Source: Bacteroidetes bacterium UBA7688 (lineage in GTDB: Bacteria; Bacteroidota; Bacteroidia; Chitinophagales; Chitinophagaceae). Taken from it: 31,165 bases of DNA. The stretch is taken from positions 1 to 31,165 of the forward strand of contig DLGS01000186.1 of the NCBI GenBank assembly GCA_002482815.1. The letters are read 5' to 3'. Positions 1 to 7,967 of the stretch are shown piece by piece (within the stretch, counting starts at the first letter, position 1; every line of letters begins with the position of its first letter). The position numbers and the translations under genes are program-made. The notes under the pieces are model-generated. The model was not told the origin of the DNA and did not search any database. It was given only the letters and a program-made list of their open reading frames with translations.

Positions 1-397
1 CATTCCGCTTGCGGGCCATATATCCTGTTGCACAAAATTTGCAGGACAGACTGCATCCCACCTGGCTGGATACACAAGCTGTCACTCTGTTTTCGGTTGG
101 AATAAGTACCCCTTCAATCAGATTATTGTCATCAAGCTGAATGGCACATTTAATAGTTCCATCCATGCTGATTTGTGTAGTTATAATTTTCGTTTGAGGT
201 ATATAATAATCTTCCTTCAAAAGGTTGAAAAGGTTTTCCGGAATCAATTGTAGTTCGTCAAAATCAGCAGCAAAATTGTGCCAGATAGATTCATAAATCA
301 TCTTGGCATGAGACTTTTTAAAGCCCCAATATACAATTTGCTTTTGTAGCTCTTCGAAAGAAAGATGCCGGATATTTTGCTTTGAAATACTTCTCAT
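1..397 (-). CDS. rlmN: 23S rRNA (adenine-C2)-methyltransferase RlmN, N-terminal part
   Basis: RlmN is a radical-SAM enzyme that methylates C2 of an adenine in 23S rRNA and, in many bacteria, of an adenine in some tRNAs. The first 132 residues are visible; the rest lies beyond the window edge. The protein starts MRSISKQNIRHLSFEELQ at an ATG and carries the small N-terminal helical domain. It then reaches ACVSSQVGCSLSCKFCATGY, which holds the family CxxxCxxC 4Fe-4S motif. No other radical-SAM family I know has this ACVSSQVGC signature. A TACCTTTG -7 box lies 10 bp upstream of the start, so the leader must be very short. The lipoprotein gene upstream on the same strand is separated from it by a strong terminator, so rlmN is its own transcription unit. 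The identification is secure. Confidence 0.95.
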   Translation of the reverse strand, partial: MRSISKQNIRHLSFEELQKQIVYWGFKKSHAKMIYESIWHNFAADFDELQLIPENLFNLLKEDYYIPQTKIITTQISMDGTIKCAIQLDDNNLIEGVLIPTENRVTACVSSQVGCSLSCKFCATGYMARKRN

Positions 398-407
398 AAC
401 ACAGGGC

Positions 408-415
408 CAAAGGTA
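408..415 (-). promoter_or_regulatory. -7 box of the rlmN promoter
   Basis: The minus strand reads TACCTTTG here, matching the Bacteroidota -7 consensus TAnnTTTG, 10 bp before the rlmN ATG. I find no clean TTTG -33 element at 19-21 bp. Confidence 0.6.
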
Positions 416-440
416 AAGATTGTAAAGTATTCTAAATAGC

Positions 441-478
441 AAAAAGGCAACTACAATCTTTATAGTAGTTGCCTTTTT
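441..478 (-). terminator. Rho-independent terminator after the lipoprotein gene
   Basis: A perfect 14-bp stem (AAAAAGGCAACTAC / GTAGTTGCCTTTTT) encloses a 10-nt loop and ends in a T run on the minus strand. It lies about 20 bp after the stop of the lipoprotein gene at 499-1038 and insulates rlmN. Confidence 0.9.
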
Positions 479-498
479 AAAATATTAACGCTTAAGAC

Positions 499-1038
499 TT
501 AAAATTTAGCTGCAAAAGTGCCTTTCGCGGAAATGGTTGTGTTTTTTTCTTCTTCGCCCATTGTCCCTTCAAAGGCTCCTTCAATCTCTTCTGCCGTTGA
601 TTTAGTTACTTTGAAATTTATATTTGTTTCGAACCCTCCGGATGTCCAGCCGGAAGCGGATGTGCCATTGCTGCCAACATAGGTAAAAGATACGCCTGTC
701 AGGTCTCTTGTATTGTAGGTGCCCACTGCAATATTTGCAGGGAGAATAATCATAAACTGCTCAGACAGGCCACCACTACCACCCAATGCACTTGACGTTG
801 CTGATGCGATATTAATAATGGCAGAAGATTTGGCAACAGAGCTCATTACTTCATTCGATTTGAAGGTGCCGGTGTACGACCCCGTAATGGTTGCAGTTAC
901 ACTACTTTTTCCCTTAGCCAATGTTGGCGAGCTTGGCGTGGGTGTAGCTGTGGTGTCTTTTTTAGTGCAGCTTGTTAATGGGTTTGCAAGGGCAAATAAT
1001 GTGGCAGCAAGCATCAGATTGATCAATTGTTTTTTCAT
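499..1038 (-). CDS. Small exported lipoprotein of unknown function, 179 aa
   Basis: The protein has an N-terminal signal peptide (MKKQLINLMLAATLFALA) ending in the lipobox LTSC, so it should be cleaved at Cys and lipid-anchored. After the Cys comes a Lys/Thr/Pro-rich linker (about residues 25-45). The rest is a beta-rich, Gly/Ser/Thr-rich domain with alternating hydrophobic residues ending KGTFAAKF. I do not recognise a named domain; a small beta-sandwich is a plausible fold. The gene has its own terminator. Its promoter carries a TACG-N8-CGTA palindrome shared with the neighbouring T9SS protein and response-regulator genes, so it is probably a target of that two-component system. Start: only ATG ahead of a convincing signal peptide. 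Confidence 0.85.
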   Translation of the reverse strand: MKKQLINLMLAATLFALANPLTSCTKKDTTATPTPSSPTLAKGKSSVTATITGSYTGTFKSNEVMSSVAKSSAIINIASATSSALGGSGGLSEQFMIILPANIAVGTYNTRDLTGVSFTYVGSNGTSASGWTSGGFETNINFKVTKSTAEEIEGAFEGTMGEEEKNTTISAKGTFAAKF

Positions 1039-1083
1039 TTTTTGTAAATTTTTAGGAGTGTTTTTTGTTTGTTTTGTTCAGGT

Positions 1084-1131
1084 CAAAGGTCGCTGTAACA
1101 GACAGTTGAACCTATACGCAAGCCTGCGTAT
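1084..1131 (-). promoter_or_regulatory. Promoter with regulator palindrome (box 1)
   Basis: The palindrome ATACGCAAGCCTGCGTAT (plus strand 1114-1131; core 1115-1130) is followed on the minus strand by exactly 23 bp and a -7-like box GACCTTTG (1091-1084). The ATG of the lipoprotein gene is 45 bp further on. The palindrome occupies the position of the -33 element, as expected for an activator site. Confidence 0.75.
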
Positions 1132-1145
1132 TTTATGAACATTGT

Positions 1146-2753
1146 TTATTGTTTCATTATTTTTTGAGTGAAAATAAGCTCGCCATTATTTGTGATTTTT
1201 ACAAAGTATACGCCATTTGCATGATTGCTTATGTCTATCAGATTACTTGTTTTTACTGTTGTTTGGTTGTGCACCAACTGGCCTAAAATGTTAAATACTT
1301 TTATCGAATTTTCGTTTGCGAATGAACTCGTTTCTATAGTAAATACACCATTGTTGGGGTTGGGATAAACAGTGCATTCAAAGTCTTTGCTTTTCAGATC
1401 ATTTTTAATACCCAATGGGTTAGTCGTGGGTAAATCGCAACCCTCCAGCTTCATCACTTTCACCTTCTTTGAGTTGTCGATAATGGTAAAAAACAATGCA
1501 CCATCAACTTTCTCGAAATGAGATGGATAAGATTTTCTGTCGGCATACAATTTATACAATGCAGCGTTTGTAGCGTTGCCTACATATAATTCGTCGGCTC
1601 TGTTTGCTATTGGATATTCATCACAAATGATAGCTTTATTCCCCAGTGATTGATACTCGCTGTACGTTTCAAATCTTGCACCTAGTGGCTCGCCGGCTGC
1701 CGTGCTGTATTTGATTGTGCCGGCGGTAGTGCCATCAGATATATAGGTTGTATCCGTACTGCTGGAAACATTGGCATAAAAATGTGTTTTAGCAACGAAA
1801 TCCTGAGTCCAGTTGTAGGTTCTTATATTTTTGCCTATGAATAAATCTTCTTTGGTTTTAGTGGCCAAATCATAAACAACTAATCTGCCGTAAAACGGTA
1901 TAATGAGCTTGTTGGCATTCAATACCAAACCTCCATTATTGGGGAAGGAAGAGCTTCTTAAAATAGTATCCACGATAGTCACTACTCCGCTGGCATCACA
2001 CTTTTTAATCCAGGTAGTATCTTTTGCTGCACCTCTGTGGTAAGAGGTAAAATACATATCAGGACCTATTTCTCCCAACAACGAAAATCCATAGCCTGAC
2101 GCGAAACCGCTTAAAGTTTCAATCGTAATTTTCGTACTGCCATTGGAGGACTTCAAAATATAATCGGTATTTGAAGCATTTCTTATCACATAGTAGATTC
2201 TCTTTTGGCCATGGCACTGCATAATCTGATCATCTGCTCCACCATTGTTATGCACATTAGTGTCCAACATTACAATCGGGTCAATCAGGTTGGTGGCATA
2301 AAGACGATTGGCTGTGGCGCCGTTCGGTCTGGAAAGGATATACACTGTTGTGTCTATATTCAGGATAGGACTAAAAGCCATGTGGTCCTTGAGTAAAGTA
2401 TCAACCGTAGAAAGTCCGGCAGCAATATGATAACTTTCACCGCCCGCAGCATTAAAGATTGTAGCCACTGTTTTTCCTTTTAGAAACACAAAGTTGCCAG
2501 AATAGGTTGCATAGTTTTGTGATGTTCCTAAAGCCGGAAGAGTGGCAACATGAGTTAAGGCACCGGTTGAGGTATTAATTTCAGATACTTTGCCGCCAAT
2601 ATGGGCAGGCAACGTGTACAATTTATTATCAAATGACTCGATAATATCCCAGCCTTCGTTGGGCAGAGAGTCAATGAGTACTTTTAGTGTAGAGGTTTGT
2701 GCCTGAACACTCAATGTGGAAGCAAGTCCTAAGAAGAGTAATAATTTTTTCAT
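1146..2753 (-). CDS. Secreted protein with T9SS type A C-terminal sorting domain, 535 aa
   Basis: The protein begins with a Sec signal peptide (MKKLLLFLGLASTLSVQAQ). About 410 residues follow with recurring short beta-strand units of the kind seen in beta-propeller or kelch-like proteins (for example AGTIKYSTAAGEPLGARF). The last 80 residues form a typical type IX secretion sorting domain: FECTVYPNPNNGVFTIE, then IKVFNILGQLV, then ANGVYFVKI and a basic end. T9SS cargo is exported across the outer membrane and usually anchored to the surface or released. The function of the propeller-like part is not evident. The gene lies downstream of the response-regulator gene but behind a hairpin and its own palindrome-containing promoter, suggesting direct control by that regulator. 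A PorP/SprF protein elsewhere in the window agrees with a working T9SS. Confidence 0.88.
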   Translation of the reverse strand: MKKLLLFLGLASTLSVQAQTSTLKVLIDSLPNEGWDIIESFDNKLYTLPAHIGGKVSEINTSTGALTHVATLPALGTSQNYATYSGNFVFLKGKTVATIFNAAGGESYHIAAGLSTVDTLLKDHMAFSPILNIDTTVYILSRPNGATANRLYATNLIDPIVMLDTNVHNNGGADDQIMQCHGQKRIYYVIRNASNTDYILKSSNGSTKITIETLSGFASGYGFSLLGEIGPDMYFTSYHRGAAKDTTWIKKCDASGVVTIVDTILRSSSFPNNGGLVLNANKLIIPFYGRLVVYDLATKTKEDLFIGKNIRTYNWTQDFVAKTHFYANVSSSTDTTYISDGTTAGTIKYSTAAGEPLGARFETYSEYQSLGNKAIICDEYPIANRADELYVGNATNAALYKLYADRKSYPSHFEKVDGALFFTIIDNSKKVKVMKLEGCDLPTTNPLGIKNDLKSKDFECTVYPNPNNGVFTIETSSFANENSIKVFNILGQLVHNQTTVKTSNLIDISNHANGVYFVKITNNGELIFTQKIMKQ

Positions 2754-2784
2754 TATTAAATATTTTTATGATTATTTGATAACA

Positions 2785-2832
2785 CAAAAGTAGAAGTGAC
2801 CTTGTGCGCAGGCAATACGCAGGCTTGCGTAT
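2785..2832 (-). promoter_or_regulatory. Promoter with regulator palindrome (box 2)
   Basis: The core TACGCAGGCTTGCGTA (2816-2831) reads on the minus strand identically to box 1 on the plus strand. Exactly 23 bp separate it from the minus-strand -7 box TACTTTTG (2792-2785). The ATG of the T9SS gene follows 31 bp later. I estimate the palindrome centre about 45 bp upstream of the transcription start. Confidence 0.8.
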
Positions 2833-2843
2833 ATTCCTGAAAG

Positions 2844-2879
2844 CATCAAAGACTCATCAGAATTGATGAGTCTTTGATG
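2844..2879 (-). terminator. Hairpin after the response-regulator gene
   Basis: A perfect 16-bp inverted repeat (CATCAAAGACTCATCA / TGATGAGTCTTTGATG) encloses a 4-nt loop, 20 bp after the regulator's stop codon. The following minus-strand sequence is only weakly T-rich (CTTTC), so it may be an inefficient terminator or an mRNA-stabilising hairpin. Confidence 0.65.
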
Positions 2880-2899
2880 AATAAAAAGGAAAATTGCGA

Positions 2900-3550
2900 T
2901 TAATGAAAAAGCCTGTTTTTATTGGCTATCTCTATAGCTTCAGTTTTGTTGTTAACCTGTAGTTTGCGGTAAATATGTTCGATGTGCTTTCTTACGGTGC
3001 CATAGCTGATGAATAGATTCGCAGCAATTTGCTCGTAACTGATACCACTTTTTAGTTGCTCCAGTATTTCAAATTCCCGTTTGGTTAATTCAAAATCAAT
3101 TGCCGTTTTACCAGTCGCTTTTACAAGGGGTTGTCTGACCAGTTTCAGTACTTTCATGGCAATGGTTGCCGACATAGCAGCACCACCATCCATCGTTTCT
3201 TCGATAGCTTGTTTTAAGTGTTCAGCTGTTTCTTCTTTCAACAAATACCCTGAGGCGCCTGCAAGTATGGCGTCAAATATCTTCTCATCGTCATCAAATG
3301 TGGTGAGCATAATTATTTTGATTTGCGGATGCAGCTTTTTAAGTTCTATTGTACACTCAATGCCGTTCATTTCAGGCATCTGGATATCCATGAGTACAAG
3401 GTCCGGTATGGTAGTTTGTAATAAAGAAATCAATTCCTTACCGTTATTTGCAGTGCCCACAATACGATGAGAGGGATTCTTTTCGAGTTTTTGAATTGTG
3501 CTTTTCAGGGCATAATAATTATCCTCGGCAATCGCGATATCGATAGGCAT
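2900..3550 (-). CDS. NarL/FixJ-type response regulator, LuxR HTH output, 216 aa
   Basis: The receiver domain (about residues 1-120) has the acidic pair in IAIAEDN, phospho-acceptor Asp55 in LVLMDIQMP, Thr83 in MLTTF and Lys105 in GYLLK. A LuxR-type helix-turn-helix (about residues 150-210) follows, with LTKREFEILEQLKSG and YGTVRKHIEHIYRKL. Proteins of this type bind short palindromes as dimers when phosphorylated. I start at ATG 3550; an in-frame TTG at 3574 would add eight residues before the receiver. The kinase gene ends 70 bp upstream on the same strand, so the two form a cognate pair. The regulator also has its own promoter with the same palindrome as two nearby genes, pointing to autoregulation. 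Confidence 0.93.
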   Translation of the reverse strand: MPIDIAIAEDNYYALKSTIQKLEKNPSHRIVGTANNGKELISLLQTTIPDLVLMDIQMPEMNGIECTIELKKLHPQIKIIMLTTFDDDEKIFDAILAGASGYLLKEETAEHLKQAIEETMDGGAAMSATIAMKVLKLVRQPLVKATGKTAIDFELTKREFEILEQLKSGISYEQIAANLFISYGTVRKHIEHIYRKLQVNNKTEAIEIANKNRLFH

Positions 3551-3571
3551 AATTTTAAATTTTTGTAATTG

Positions 3572-3619
3572 CAAAAGTCATTTAAATCGACTCTTCATGC
3601 TATACGCCGTCTTGCGTAT
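3572..3619 (-). promoter_or_regulatory. Autoregulatory promoter with palindrome (box 3)
   Basis: The core TACGCCGTCTTGCGTA (3603-3618) has one mismatch between its arms. Exactly 23 bp separate it from a -7-like minus-strand box GACTTTTG (3579-3572), and the regulator ATG is 21 bp further on. It sits in the gap right after the kinase stop codon, giving the regulator a promoter of its own. Confidence 0.75.
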
Positions 3620-5644
3620 TTATGCAAGCGGTACAGCAATATTAATTTCCGTACCGGTTCCTTTTCCGGATTTTAAATCAAAAGTTCCTTTAAGACTTTT
3701 TACTCTTGTTTCCATGTTTTTCAAACCAAAGGAATAAGCTACTGTTTCAGGATTGAAGCCTGTTCCATCGTCTTTGATATGCAGTCGAAGTCTGTGGTCG
3801 TCCACCGTTTCAATTATGATAGAAAGTGAATTTGCCTCTGCATATTTCAGGGTATTGTTTGTGGCCTCTTGTATGATTCTGAAAACATTACTGGCCAGGT
3901 TTGCATTTAGTTTAAGTGTATCATTCCCTTTTGAAACGATTTCAATTGTTGGTTTTTTATTTTGCAACGGTTTTATTAAATCGCGCAATTTGATTACTAA
4001 ATCATCAATATGAAATTCTTCTTTGTTGATGAGCCAGACAATACTTCGTAATTCCCGGATTGTATTCAGGGTCATCGTTTTGGTCTGCTCCATTTCCTCT
4101 TCACTGTTTGCCGATAAATTTTGAAGTGAGCTATTGATAAAGGTTAGCTGTGCACCTATGTTATCATGCAGTTCCCTTGAGATACGCAGCTTTTCATCCT
4201 GCAGCTGATGCTTAGCTCTTGCTTCTGACAATTCTTTTTCTTGGATCAGTTTTGTCCGGCGTAGAGCAGCATTTCTTTTTATGAGCATCACTACAATAAT
4301 AAGTGCGATAAGCCCGAGTCCGGAAACAAAGAGAAGGTTATTTTTTCTTTGAATGACTAAAGACTTTTGCAGGTTTTCCGCACAGGCTTCGGCAAGGGCT
4401 TTTTCCTTTTCTGCGGTTTGATATTGGATTTGAAGGTTTGAAATTTGAAGGTGTTTTTCCGCATTGAAAATTGTATCCCTGATCAAAATGAGCTTGTGAT
4501 AAAAATCAAATGCATTTTTATAATCCTTTTTTACAGCATAAAAATCTGCAAGTTTTGCATAGACCTGCATAGTGTATGCAGTATTATTCACACTTTCCAT
4601 ATACTGCTTGGCCCGCAAAAAATTTTCTTCAGCTATGCTATATTTTGATAATCCCTGATACGAAACGCCTAAGTATAAATAGCCATATGCTTCGAGTTCG
4701 ATGTCTTTTATTTCCCTTGCAATGCCGATACAATGAATACTGTTTTGTGCTGATTCAGAATATTTTTTCAAAGCGTTATTTACTGCGGCAAGATTATTTA
4801 AAACAGAAGCAATATCTGCCGGTTCGTTTTGTGATTCGTATATGGCCAGCGCTTTTTGCAGATAATCTATGGCCTTTGCAGGCAGGTTAAGATTAATGTA
4901 TGCTGAGCCAATATTGCCATAGGCGCTGGCCAGATATTGTACATTGCCACCTGCTTTAGCAGGCTCTATGGCTGATAAATAATTATTCAATGCCATATTG
5001 AAATCTCCGTTTCCGTCATAACAGACACCAATATTGATGTAAGCCCGTGCAATTTGATTCGGATTTTTTTTAAGTTTTGCCAATTCCAGTGATTTCAAAA
5101 GTGAGGCTATGGATTTGTCAAACTGGTTAACATTTTTGTAAGCATTTCCAAGGTTATTACAGGCAATGATCATTTGACCGGTATCGGCAAGACTGCTGAA
5201 AATATCCACTATTTTTTTATTAAGCTCCAGTACCTGCTCATGCTTATTTTGCCTTTTCAGCAGCGATGAATAGTACATTGATAAGAGAGCCTCGGTCCTC
5301 AATTCGTTTTCTTTTTTGGCAAGCTCGATGCCCCTTAAATAATATTGCTCTGCAAGGACGAAATCGTATCTAAAAAACTCATGATACCAACCCAGATTGC
5401 CCCAGGACTCACAAATACCTTTTACAAAGTTTATTTTTTGCGACAACTTCAAAGCATTGGCGGCATAAATCCTGGTTTTTGCGCTGTCGTCTTCTGAAAC
5501 ATTAAGACTTAATTTATTCCAGCAATTCACCTTTATGGTATCAACTCTGGTACTGGACAGCACTTGCATTAAACTGTCTTTCTCTTCCGCTTTCGCGGTA
5601 AAAATCCAGGTAGAAAATAGTAGCAGCAAGAACGCATTTTTCAT
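3620..5644 (-). CDS. TPR-containing sensor histidine kinase (HisKA_3/HATPase_c), 674 aa
   Basis: This is a membrane histidine kinase of the NarX/DesK-like class that pairs with LuxR-type regulators. Order of parts: signal peptide (1-19, ending TAKA); tetratricopeptide repeats filling about residues 40-390, probably periplasmic (for example YINIGVCYDGNGDFNMALNN and YGNIGSAYINLNLPAKAIDY); a coiled coil (about 395-432); one transmembrane helix (about 436-456, LLFVSGLGLIALIIVVML); a second coiled coil; the HisKA_3 motif RELHDNIGAQL with phospho-acceptor His493; and an ATPase domain with the N box (IQEATNN, about 591-597), KDDGTGF (G1) and a late GKGTGTEI. The regulator gene follows at once. The stimulus is unknown; a TPR sensor suggests protein-protein sensing, such as an envelope partner. 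Confidence 0.93.
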   Translation of the reverse strand: MKNAFLLLLFSTWIFTAKAEEKDSLMQVLSSTRVDTIKVNCWNKLSLNVSEDDSAKTRIYAANALKLSQKINFVKGICESWGNLGWYHEFFRYDFVLAEQYYLRGIELAKKENELRTEALLSMYYSSLLKRQNKHEQVLELNKKIVDIFSSLADTGQMIIACNNLGNAYKNVNQFDKSIASLLKSLELAKLKKNPNQIARAYINIGVCYDGNGDFNMALNNYLSAIEPAKAGGNVQYLASAYGNIGSAYINLNLPAKAIDYLQKALAIYESQNEPADIASVLNNLAAVNNALKKYSESAQNSIHCIGIAREIKDIELEAYGYLYLGVSYQGLSKYSIAEENFLRAKQYMESVNNTAYTMQVYAKLADFYAVKKDYKNAFDFYHKLILIRDTIFNAEKHLQISNLQIQYQTAEKEKALAEACAENLQKSLVIQRKNNLLFVSGLGLIALIIVVMLIKRNAALRRTKLIQEKELSEARAKHQLQDEKLRISRELHDNIGAQLTFINSSLQNLSANSEEEMEQTKTMTLNTIRELRSIVWLINKEEFHIDDLVIKLRDLIKPLQNKKPTIEIVSKGNDTLKLNANLASNVFRIIQEATNNTLKYAEANSLSIIIETVDDHRLRLHIKDDGTGFNPETVAYSFGLKNMETRVKSLKGTFDLKSGKGTGTEINIAVPLA

Positions 5645-5814
5645 ATTGACTAAAATTAACAGCTTTTGTGAACGTACATGATTTATGGTAAAAATTCAAT
5701 TTCTGATGTGTTAGCGGCAAGCGGTATAGTTGTTTCTTATCAAACTATTAGCAATAAAGGTAATGTTGATAAACAGTAAGTGTTTAATATTGTGATTAAT
5801 TAATTAAACAAAAT

Positions 5815-6477
5815 ATGGCAACACGAAAGAAACATGCCGAAATAGATTCACGGGAATTGTTATCGAAGTATACAGACTATGTTTTAGAGCAGGGAGAAAG
5901 GCCGTCAAGCGTTTTTAAGTTTTGCAAAAGTATTAGTATTGAAGAGTCGGACTTTTATAAGTATTACGCTTCCATCGAAATGCTTGAGTCATCCTTCTTT
6001 GTTGCATTGCATGAGCATACTGTTGAGCTTCTTCACAAAAACGAAGAGTATCATACTTATGAAACAGCCAATAAACTACTGAGTTATTATTTTACTTTTT
6101 TTGAAATGGCTACAGCGAACAGAAGTTATATTCTGATGAGTCTGGATAATCGGGATAATCCCATCGAGAAACTGATGCAATTAAAGGATCTGAGAAAGCA
6201 TTTTTTGATTTATGCAAACGACCTATTAAGTGACAGGAGATTAATGCCTGATGAAAAACTCAGGAAAGTAGAGGGGAAATTATTACAGGAAGGTGTATGG
6301 TTGCAGTTTTTATTTACCATGAAATTCTGGATGCAGGATACTTCTCCCAATTTTGAGAAAACAGATGTGATGATTGAGAAATCCGTAAAAGCCAGTTTTG
6401 ATGTGCTGGATAATTTTCCAATAAAAAGTGTGATTGATTTAGGTAAATTTTTGTGGAAAGAACGTCCTTTTCAATAA
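5815..6477 (+). CDS. TetR-like transcriptional regulator, first gene of a six-gene operon, 220 aa
   Basis: The N-terminal 60 residues resemble a TetR DNA-binding domain: a helix (RELLSKYTDYVLEQG), then SSVFKFCKSISIEESDFYKYYASIEMLESSFF, in the usual position of the recognition helix and the FYxYF segment. The remaining 150 residues are helical and would form the ligand pocket and dimer interface (FTFFEMATANRSYILMSL, WLQFLFTMKFWMQD). The canonical glycine-rich turn is weak, so this is a divergent member. It lies 12 bp ahead of an ABC1-type kinase gene, and homologous regulators are, from memory, often next to that kinase in Bacteroidota. It probably controls its own operon; the 170-bp upstream gap has an AT-rich TTAATTAATTAA stretch that could be an operator. 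The ligand is unknown. Confidence 0.75.
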   Translation: MATRKKHAEIDSRELLSKYTDYVLEQGERPSSVFKFCKSISIEESDFYKYYASIEMLESSFFVALHEHTVELLHKNEEYHTYETANKLLSYYFTFFEMATANRSYILMSLDNRDNPIEKLMQLKDLRKHFLIYANDLLSDRRLMPDEKLRKVEGKLLQEGVWLQFLFTMKFWMQDTSPNFEKTDVMIEKSVKASFDVLDNFPIKSVIDLGKFLWKERPFQ

Positions 6478-6489
6478 AGTAAAACGGAA

Positions 6490-7794
6490 ATGAAAACAAT
6501 AGATTCGATCCCTACGGGAAAGATTGAACGTGTCAGCAAATTGCTGAAAACAGGTGCGAAGGTGGGTGGTAATTATCTTAAGTATTATGGAGAGAAATTA
6601 ATTCATCCGGAGTTGACGAAGGATAAATTGCATGAAAGTAATGCAGAAGATATATACGACGGGCTGAAAAATCTGAAGGGTAGTGCATTGAAGGTGGCGC
6701 AGATGCTCAGCATGGAAAAGAACCTTTTACCACAGTCTTATGTTGAGAAATTTTCATTGTCCCAATTCTCTGTTCCTCCATTATCAGCACCTCTGGTGCG
6801 AAAAACATTTAAGCAATACTTCAAAAAATATCCAGAAGAAATATTCGACACATTCAGTGAAGATTCTATTAATGCTGCCAGTATCGGCCAGGTGCACCAG
6901 GCAACTAAGGATGGCAAAATGCTTGCTGTCAAAATTCAATATCCGGGCGTCCGTGAAAGTATCTCTACCGATATCGCTTTGGTGAAACCAATTGCCGTTC
7001 GCATGTTTAATTTGAAAGGTACTTCAGATGAGTATTTTCAGGAGGTTGAAGATAAACTGCGTGAGGAAACTGACTACGAATTGGAGCTGGCGCATAGTGA
7101 ACAGGTAAGGTTGGAATGCAGCCATATTCCACATCTTCACTTTCCAAAATATTATCCTGAGCTGTCCTGCGAAAAAATAATCACCATGGACTGGATGCAG
7201 GGGATTCATCTTTCCGAATATACGGCGCAACCAACCATTCCGTCGGATAATAATAAAATTGGCCAGACACTCTGGGATTTTTATATGCATCAGATACACC
7301 ATTTGCGCAAGGTGCACGCCGACCCGCATCCCGGCAACTTTTTGATTGATAAAGACCGCAATCTGATTGCGATAGATTTTGGCTGCATGAAGTCCATTCC
7401 CGAAGATTTTTATGTGCCATATTTTGACTTGCTTTCGGACGAAAATTTAAACAACAAAAAGATTTTTATGGAAAGAATGTATCAGCTGGAAATATTAAAA
7501 CCAACCGATACACCCAAGGAGACGGCCTATTTCTCGGCTTTGTTTCACCAGTTGCTGAGCATATTTGTTCAGCCATTCAGCAATGAGACATTTGACTTCT
7601 CTCAGGCTGGTTTTTTCGAAGAAATAGCTGCCCTTACCGAGAAGTTTTCCAATGACAAAGAACTACGTAAAATGAATGGCAACAGGGGTTCGCGGCATTT
7701 TATTTATATCAACCGTACTTTTTTTGGTTTGTATAGTCTGATGTTTGATCTGAAGTGTACCATTAATGTCAATTCTTATCAATCGCTGAAGTAG
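6490..7794 (+). CDS. ABC1/AarF/UbiB-family atypical kinase, 434 aa
   Basis: This is a cytosolic or membrane-associated protein-kinase-like ATPase of the family that includes UbiB and COQ8, linked in other organisms to isoprenoid-quinone and lipid metabolism. Visible motifs: LKGSALKVAQMLS (about 63-74), the place of the family KxGQ signature, here KVAQ with Ala for Gly; the Ala-rich loop NAASIGQVHQA (about 128-138); Lys148 in LAVKIQYPGV; the paired acids in EETDYELE; the catalytic loop HADPHPGNF with Asp278; and AIDFG with Asp296 for magnesium. There is no C-terminal transmembrane pair as in classic UbiB. It starts 12 bp after the TetR-like gene and ends 2 bp before the next small gene. The substrate is unknown. 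Confidence 0.92.
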   Translation: MKTIDSIPTGKIERVSKLLKTGAKVGGNYLKYYGEKLIHPELTKDKLHESNAEDIYDGLKNLKGSALKVAQMLSMEKNLLPQSYVEKFSLSQFSVPPLSAPLVRKTFKQYFKKYPEEIFDTFSEDSINAASIGQVHQATKDGKMLAVKIQYPGVRESISTDIALVKPIAVRMFNLKGTSDEYFQEVEDKLREETDYELELAHSEQVRLECSHIPHLHFPKYYPELSCEKIITMDWMQGIHLSEYTAQPTIPSDNNKIGQTLWDFYMHQIHHLRKVHADPHPGNFLIDKDRNLIAIDFGCMKSIPEDFYVPYFDLLSDENLNNKKIFMERMYQLEILKPTDTPKETAYFSALFHQLLSIFVQPFSNETFDFSQAGFFEEIAALTEKFSNDKELRKMNGNRGSRHFIYINRTFFGLYSLMFDLKCTINVNSYQSLK

Positions 7795-7796
7795 GT

Positions 7797-7967
7797 TTGA
7801 AAAAAGCAATCCAAAAACAGCATCTTCCTCAGAAAATTTGTGTCGTTTGTTTGCGCCCTTTTAGCTGGCGAAAAAAATGGGAAAAGGTATGGAATGAAGT
7901 AAAGTATTGTAGCGATAAATGCAGATTAATAAAGGACAATAAAGCATTAAACACAAAAGTTACATGA
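7797..7967 (+). CDS. DUF2256 small zinc-ribbon protein, 56 aa, TTG start
   Basis: This short gene lies between the kinase and SDR genes and is easily missed because it starts with TTG. Read from TTG 7797 (2 bp after the kinase stop) the protein begins MKKAIQKQHLPQKICVVCLR. It continues with PFSWRKKWEKVW and YCSDKCR, giving a CxxC (15, 18) and CxxxC (38, 42) pair suited to one zinc ion. The C-x2-C-x(n)-FxWRKKWxxxW-x(n)-YCSxxCR pattern is that of DUF2256. Its TGA overlaps the next ATG in ATGA, so translation is probably coupled. From memory, DUF2256 proteins often sit near photolyase/cryptochrome genes; none is visible here. The molecular role is unknown. Confidence 0.87.
   Translation: MKKAIQKQHLPQKICVVCLRPFSWRKKWEKVWNEVKYCSDKCRLIKDNKALNTKVT

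Noticed and set aside
1114..1131. TACG-N8-CGTA palindromes as transcription terminators, since three lie after the 3' ends of genes
   Set aside because: The stems are only 5-7 bp with no T run in the needed direction, genuine long hairpins exist separately for two of the genes, and the exact 23-bp phasing to -7 boxes at four sites fits operators.
719..1138. Plus-strand open frame opposite the lipoprotein gene at 499-1038
   Set aside because: The minus-strand gene has signal peptide, lipobox, promoter and terminator; the plus-strand frame has none of these and runs through the regulator palindrome.
5795..5810. TTAATTAATTAA before the TetR-like gene as a definite operator
   Set aside because: The stretch is low-complexity AT sequence in an AT-rich gap; palindromy of this kind arises easily by chance, so it is mentioned only as a possibility.
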